Shown in pieces: positions 6,096 to 8,451 of a stretch of 8,451 nucleotides of DNA. A program made the position numbers and the translations under genes. The stretch comes from Pseudobdellovibrionaceae bacterium. Its GTDB lineage: Bacteria; Bdellovibrionota; Bdellovibrionia; Bdellovibrionales; JAMPXM01. Under the pieces are notes generated by a model. That model was not told the origin of the DNA. It was given only the letters and a program-made list of their open reading frames with translations, and ran no database searches. The stretch covers positions 1 through 8,451 of the forward strand of contig CAJYOV010000450.1 of assembly GCA_913776405.1 (NCBI GenBank), written 5' to 3'. Numbering within the stretch: position 1 is the first letter of the stretch; each line of letters opens with the position of its first letter.

Positions 6096-7778
6096 ATGCA
6101 ACGTTTGGTGCTTGCTGTAGCGCTGTCTGTTGCCACATCTGTGGCACTCATCCCGTCAAATGGACACGCTCTCGTCGACATGAAGAACGCGAACTACACC
6201 GATTCTTGGTTGGACCTTTCAGTCCAAGGCTCCGGTTATCAACTTCGCATGAACCGTTACTACAATAGCCGCTCGATCTTCTCGGGCATGTTTGGTTTCG
6301 GCTGGTGTACAGACTACGAAACATCTGTAGAGAAAACGCCAGAAGGTCGTTTGAAACTCGCTGAATGCGGAGCGGGTCAAGAAGTGATTTACTCGGCTGC
6401 AAAATACGACGATAAGAACCTCGACAAGACGGTCGAAGAGATTCTTGCGTACTACAAAAAAACAAACCCAGGCGCGACAGCGCAAGCGGTTGAGACGCTT
6501 CGTGAACAAGTCCGTTCATACGGCGACACACGAAATGACTGGGCTCAAAAGGCCGGCATCAAAACGCCTGACGTTCAAAAAGGCGTGGTTTACAAAGCAG
6601 ACGGTCTCGAAGTCGAGAAGATCGTCTTTGACGGTTCGACTTACACTCGCACGCTTGCCGACGGAACGTCTCAGAAGTTCAACTCTAACGGCAAAATGAT
6701 TCAGATCAGCGACAAGAACGGCAACTTCCTGAAGTTGTCTTACAATATCGATCTCTTGAAAGAAGTGATCGATAACAGCGGTCGCAAACTCTCTTTCGCT
6801 TACACGCCGACAAAACGTGTTAAAGAGATTGTTGGACCAAACGGCCTTCGTTCTGAATACAAATACAACGGCGAAGACCTGATCGAAAACAAGAACGCAT
6901 GGAAGAACAAGTACACGTACTCGTACGACGATCTTCACAACCTCACGAAAGTGACGTTCCCAGACAACACGTTCAAAGCGCTGACTTACAACGCGAAGAA
7001 CGACTGGGTGACATCGTTTACTGAGCGCGCAACGAGCGGCCCGGCTTGTAAGGAAACTTACAACTACGAATTCGATAAGAACGATGCACAGAACCACTTC
7101 TGGTCGACCGCTCTGAAGAAATGCGGCAACGAAGTGAAAAACGATGCGCGTTTCGAGTTCTGGCATAAAAAAGCGAAAGACGGTCAACGTTACCTCTCGC
7201 GCGTTCTCACGAAAACGCTCTCAAACGTCGTCGATATCTCGTACCACCCTGAGTTCGGCAAACCGACTTCAGTTAAAAAAGATGGCGTCACGACGACTTA
7301 CGACTACTATGGCAACGGTCTCGTGAAAGAGAAGACCGTGAACAACATGCGTTTGGTATTCGAGTACAAAAACGACTTCAACAAAGTCTCGAAAGTTCAA
7401 ACCGACTTCTTCGATCAAAAAGGCAAGCTTCTCCGCAAGCGCGAGACATCGTTCTTGTACGACACGAAAGCGAACCTGGTGAGCGCGCAGAACTCAGACG
7501 GCCAGAGCGTTAAGCTCACGTATGATGCCCGGGGCCGAATCGCCACGATCGTGGACCAAGCGAAGAAAGAAGTTGTCGTAAAATGGGACGAAAAATCAGG
7601 TAAACCTGCGCAAATTACCCGTCCTGGCGTTGGTATGATAAAGTTGTCTTATAAAGGGAACGGCGACATCAACAAGGTTGACAGCCCAGATGGTCCGACA
7701 GTGGCGAGCCAGATCGCTGTGACCTTCAACAACCTTCTCGATATTATCGCTCCGGCAACGACTGAGTTGAATCTCTAA
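6096..7778 (+). CDS. Secreted YD-repeat (RHS-like) protein, Bd0109-like hit-locus protein
   Basis: The product is 560 residues with a Sec signal peptide (residues 1-25, likely cleaved after NGHA), so it is exported to the periplasm or cell surface. Residues about 28-95 resemble the N-terminal domain of RHS proteins (DUF6531-like): LDLSVQGSGYQLRMNRYYNS followed by GMFGFGWCTDYE. From about 180 to the end come divergent YD-type repeats, for example YSYDDLHNLTKV from 275, YDYYGNGLV from 402 and YDARGRIATIVD from 476. Four cysteines (71, 91, 318, 343) could form two disulfides. It is far shorter than toxin-bearing RHS proteins, has no RHS core boundary motif that I can see, and has no variable C-terminal toxin. 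AAGGAG at 6084-6089 lies 6 bases before the ATG, and tadB ends 23 bases upstream. In B. bacteriovorus, Bd0109 is a periplasmic or secreted YD-repeat protein beside the type IVb pilus genes and interacts with Bd0108; the same place and architecture suggest homology here. Confidence 0.85.
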   Translation: MQRLVLAVALSVATSVALIPSNGHALVDMKNANYTDSWLDLSVQGSGYQLRMNRYYNSRSIFSGMFGFGWCTDYETSVEKTPEGRLKLAECGAGQEVIYSAAKYDDKNLDKTVEEILAYYKKTNPGATAQAVETLREQVRSYGDTRNDWAQKAGIKTPDVQKGVVYKADGLEVEKIVFDGSTYTRTLADGTSQKFNSNGKMIQISDKNGNFLKLSYNIDLLKEVIDNSGRKLSFAYTPTKRVKEIVGPNGLRSEYKYNGEDLIENKNAWKNKYTYSYDDLHNLTKVTFPDNTFKALTYNAKNDWVTSFTERATSGPACKETYNYEFDKNDAQNHFWSTALKKCGNEVKNDARFEFWHKKAKDGQRYLSRVLTKTLSNVVDISYHPEFGKPTSVKKDGVTTTYDYYGNGLVKEKTVNNMRLVFEYKNDFNKVSKVQTDFFDQKGKLLRKRETSFLYDTKANLVSAQNSDGQSVKLTYDARGRIATIVDQAKKEVVVKWDEKSGKPAQITRPGVGMIKLSYKGNGDINKVDSPDGPTVASQIAVTFNNLLDIIAPATTELNL

Positions 7779-7794
7779 GGTAGAGGATTAAAGA

Positions 7795-8070
7795 ATGAAA
7801 ACGACAAAACTCACGTTAACCGCTGTTTTCTCGCTCCTCCTGGCTCTCCCTGCGTTCGCTGACGACGGCGGCAGCACAGGCGCAGACGGCTCGACGGCCG
7901 TCGTTCGCGGACAGCCTTCGATCTCAGCTAACACGCCTGACTGTACTGATTGTGTGATCCGCACCGTTGCTAAAGGCGACATTGGCCTTTCAAACGGCAC
8001 TTACACGGACACAACTCAGACGCCGGCGACCAAAGCTGCGCCCGTCTCTGGCGCAGGTTCGAACCAATAA
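7795..8070 (+). CDS. Small secreted CxxC protein, candidate Bd0108 (hit) homologue
   Basis: The product is 91 residues: a clear Sec signal peptide (1-22, cleavage after PAFA) and a 69-residue mature part. The mature protein starts acidic and Gly/Ser/Thr-rich (DDGGSTGADGST), has one cysteine pair in DCTDC (C50, C53), and ends in a flexible Thr/Ala/Ser/Gly tail. It shows no enzymatic motif and probably folds little by itself. AGAGGA at 7782-7787 gives a 7-base spacing to the ATG. The gene follows the YD-repeat gene by 16 bases and is followed by the operon terminator. In B. bacteriovorus the small exported Bd0108 sits beside Bd0109, binds it, and changes the amount of extruded pili and the ease of prey-independent growth. 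Position, size and export match; I cannot confirm sequence identity, so the name rests mainly on context. The CDS itself is secure. Confidence 0.8.
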   Translation: MKTTKLTLTAVFSLLLALPAFADDGGSTGADGSTAVVRGQPSISANTPDCTDCVIRTVAKGDIGLSNGTYTDTTQTPATKAAPVSGAGSNQ

Positions 8071-8073
8071 GCG

Positions 8074-8092
8074 CTGTCTAAGATCAAGACAG
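8074..8092 (+). other. Hairpin in the 3' leader to the terminator
   Basis: CTGTCT (8074-8079) and AGACAG (8087-8092) form a 6-bp stem with a 7-base loop, starting 4 bases after the stop of the small secreted protein gene and 14 bases before the terminator hairpin. It may protect the 3' end of the message or form part of a short 3'-derived RNA. It lacks a T tract of its own. The role is inferred. Confidence 0.4.
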
Positions 8093-8106
8093 GTGAACGA
8101 AATTAT

Positions 8107-8133
8107 GGGCAGCGCAAGCTGCCCTTTTTATTT
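8107..8133 (+). terminator. Intrinsic terminator of the pilus/hit operon
   Basis: A perfect 7-bp stem, GGGCAGC (8107-8113) and GCTGCCC (8118-8124), closes on a GCAA tetraloop and is followed directly by TTTTTATTT (8125-8133). This is a textbook Rho-independent terminator reading on the + strand. On the other strand the hairpin is followed by a weak, mixed sequence, so it appears to work in one direction only. It ends the transcript that includes the YD-repeat and small CxxC genes and separates them from the gene starting at 8241. Confidence 0.92.
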
Positions 8134-8155
8134 GTCTCAGCCTGAGACGTCTCAG
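8134..8155 (+). repeat. Three-arm overlapping palindrome, possible operator
   Basis: GTCTCAG (8134-8140), one base, CTGAGAC (8142-8148), then GTCTCAG again (8149-8155). The first two arms make a 15-base palindrome with a one-base centre. The last two make a perfect 14-base palindrome. It lies immediately after the terminator T tract and about 85 bases before the next start codon, a likely place for an operator of the downstream gene. No regulator gene is in the window to link to it. The sequence is clear; the function is a guess. Confidence 0.45.
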
Positions 8156-8240
8156 CTTCAATTCAAGGCGCTTCCGACCGACTCTGCTGGCACAAATCTC
8201 GTATTAGAGAGTTGGTGTGCCCCTAACGGAGGATTCGGTT

Positions 8241-8451
8241 ATGAAAATGATCTTCGCGGTTTTAACTGTTCTGGTTCTTTCAGAGTCGTCGTTTGCGGCG
8301 GTTAACTCTGGCGTCAATAACGCGGACCCGAACATTCTCACGAACAGCGAAGCACGAATGAAAGCCGTGGCGCCAAACTCGTGTCGCAATCGAGCCGGCA
8401 AAGACACTCGCCGAACGATCGAGTCAAATGGCGAGCGCTCGGGGTCTGATA
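8241..8451 (+). CDS. Small secreted protein of unknown function (partial, runs off the window)
   Basis: An open frame of 70 codons starts at ATG 8241 and is still open at the window end. GGAGG at 8228-8232 lies 8 bases before the ATG, one of the best ribosome binding sites here, and settles the start. The first 20 residues are a Sec signal peptide (Lys-containing start, hydrophobic core FAVLTVLVL, then SSFAA). The mature part begins VNSGVNNADPNILTN and becomes basic and polar, with one cysteine at about residue 48. I do not recognise the family. It sits beyond the operon terminator, so it probably has its own promoter within 8134-8230, though no convincing sigma-70 boxes are seen there. TATTAG at 8202-8207 could be a weak -10 element. 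Confidence 0.72.
   Translation, partial: MKMIFAVLTVLVLSESSFAAVNSGVNNADPNILTNSEARMKAVAPNSCRNRAGKDTRRTIESNGERSGSD

Noticed and set aside
6096..7778. RHS polymorphic toxin
   Set aside because: There is no core-boundary motif, no variable C-terminal toxin and no immunity gene; the next gene encodes an exported protein, which does not suit a cytoplasmic immunity protein.
7861..7900. Direct repeats that could mediate a deletion like the natural 42-base deletion reported in bd0108
   Set aside because: Only a 6-base GACGGC recurs here (7864, 7885, 7893), at spacings of 21 and 8; no longer repeat pair about 42 bases apart was found.
8188..8202. Sigma-54-like promoter (TGGCAC then GT at -12) before the gene at 8241
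   Set aside because: The -12 element reads GT instead of the near-invariant GC, so the match is incomplete.
8105..8305. Open frame from ATG 8105 running across the terminator into the next gene
   Set aside because: It has no Shine-Dalgarno site, is translated through the terminator stem, and overlaps the signal peptide of the well-supported gene at 8241.

Overview
The window looks like a Tad (Flp-type, type IVb) pilus operon of a Bdellovibrio-like bacterium (phylum Bdellovibrionota). It is fused at its 3' end to what resembles the 'hit' (host-interaction) locus of Bdellovibrio bacteriovorus. All supported genes are on the + strand. GC content appears moderate, by eye about half, and reading-frame style is uniform throughout. 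I see no transposase, integrase, tRNA, rRNA or CRISPR, so nothing suggests recent acquisition. The lineage assignment rests on gene content and order as I remember them, not on a search.

Layout: (1) positions 1-213 are the 3' end of an upstream gene, possibly a TadE/TadG-like minor pseudopilin. (2) cpaB (233-1183) encodes an inner-membrane/periplasmic SAF-domain protein. (3) cpaC (1253-2860) encodes the outer-membrane secretin. (4) A 92-base gap holds a hairpin with two competing partner arms. (5) 2953-5169 is one 738-residue gene joining a MinD/ParA-like TadZ (CpaE) ATPase to a complete TadA (CpaF) motor ATPase. (6) tadB (5173-6072) encodes the inner-membrane platform protein. (7) 6096-7778 encodes a secreted 560-residue YD-repeat protein resembling Bd0109. 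(8) 7795-8070 encodes a tiny secreted protein with a CxxC pair, in the position and style of Bd0108. (9) A strong intrinsic terminator lies at 8107-8133, preceded by a second hairpin and followed by a three-arm palindrome. (10) From 8241 another small secreted protein starts and runs off the window.

How the genes work together: in Tad systems CpaC forms the outer-membrane pore and CpaB is a periplasmic partner of it. TadA powers pilin assembly on the TadB platform, and TadZ places the machine in the cell. Here TadZ and TadA are one polypeptide, so placement and motor are physically coupled. The two secreted proteins that follow TadB, with short gaps and their own Shine-Dalgarno sites, are probably co-transcribed with the pilus machinery up to the terminator. 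In B. bacteriovorus the corresponding pair, Bd0109 and Bd0108, has been reported to interact, to affect pilus extrusion, and to be linked to the switch between predatory and prey-independent growth. This makes the 3' half of the window its most interesting part.

Limits: homology calls come from motif and architecture recognition without database searches. The Bd0108-like call is the softest, because it rests mainly on position, size, signal peptide and context. No stretch longer than 300 bases lacks a gene; the largest gap is 8071-8240.
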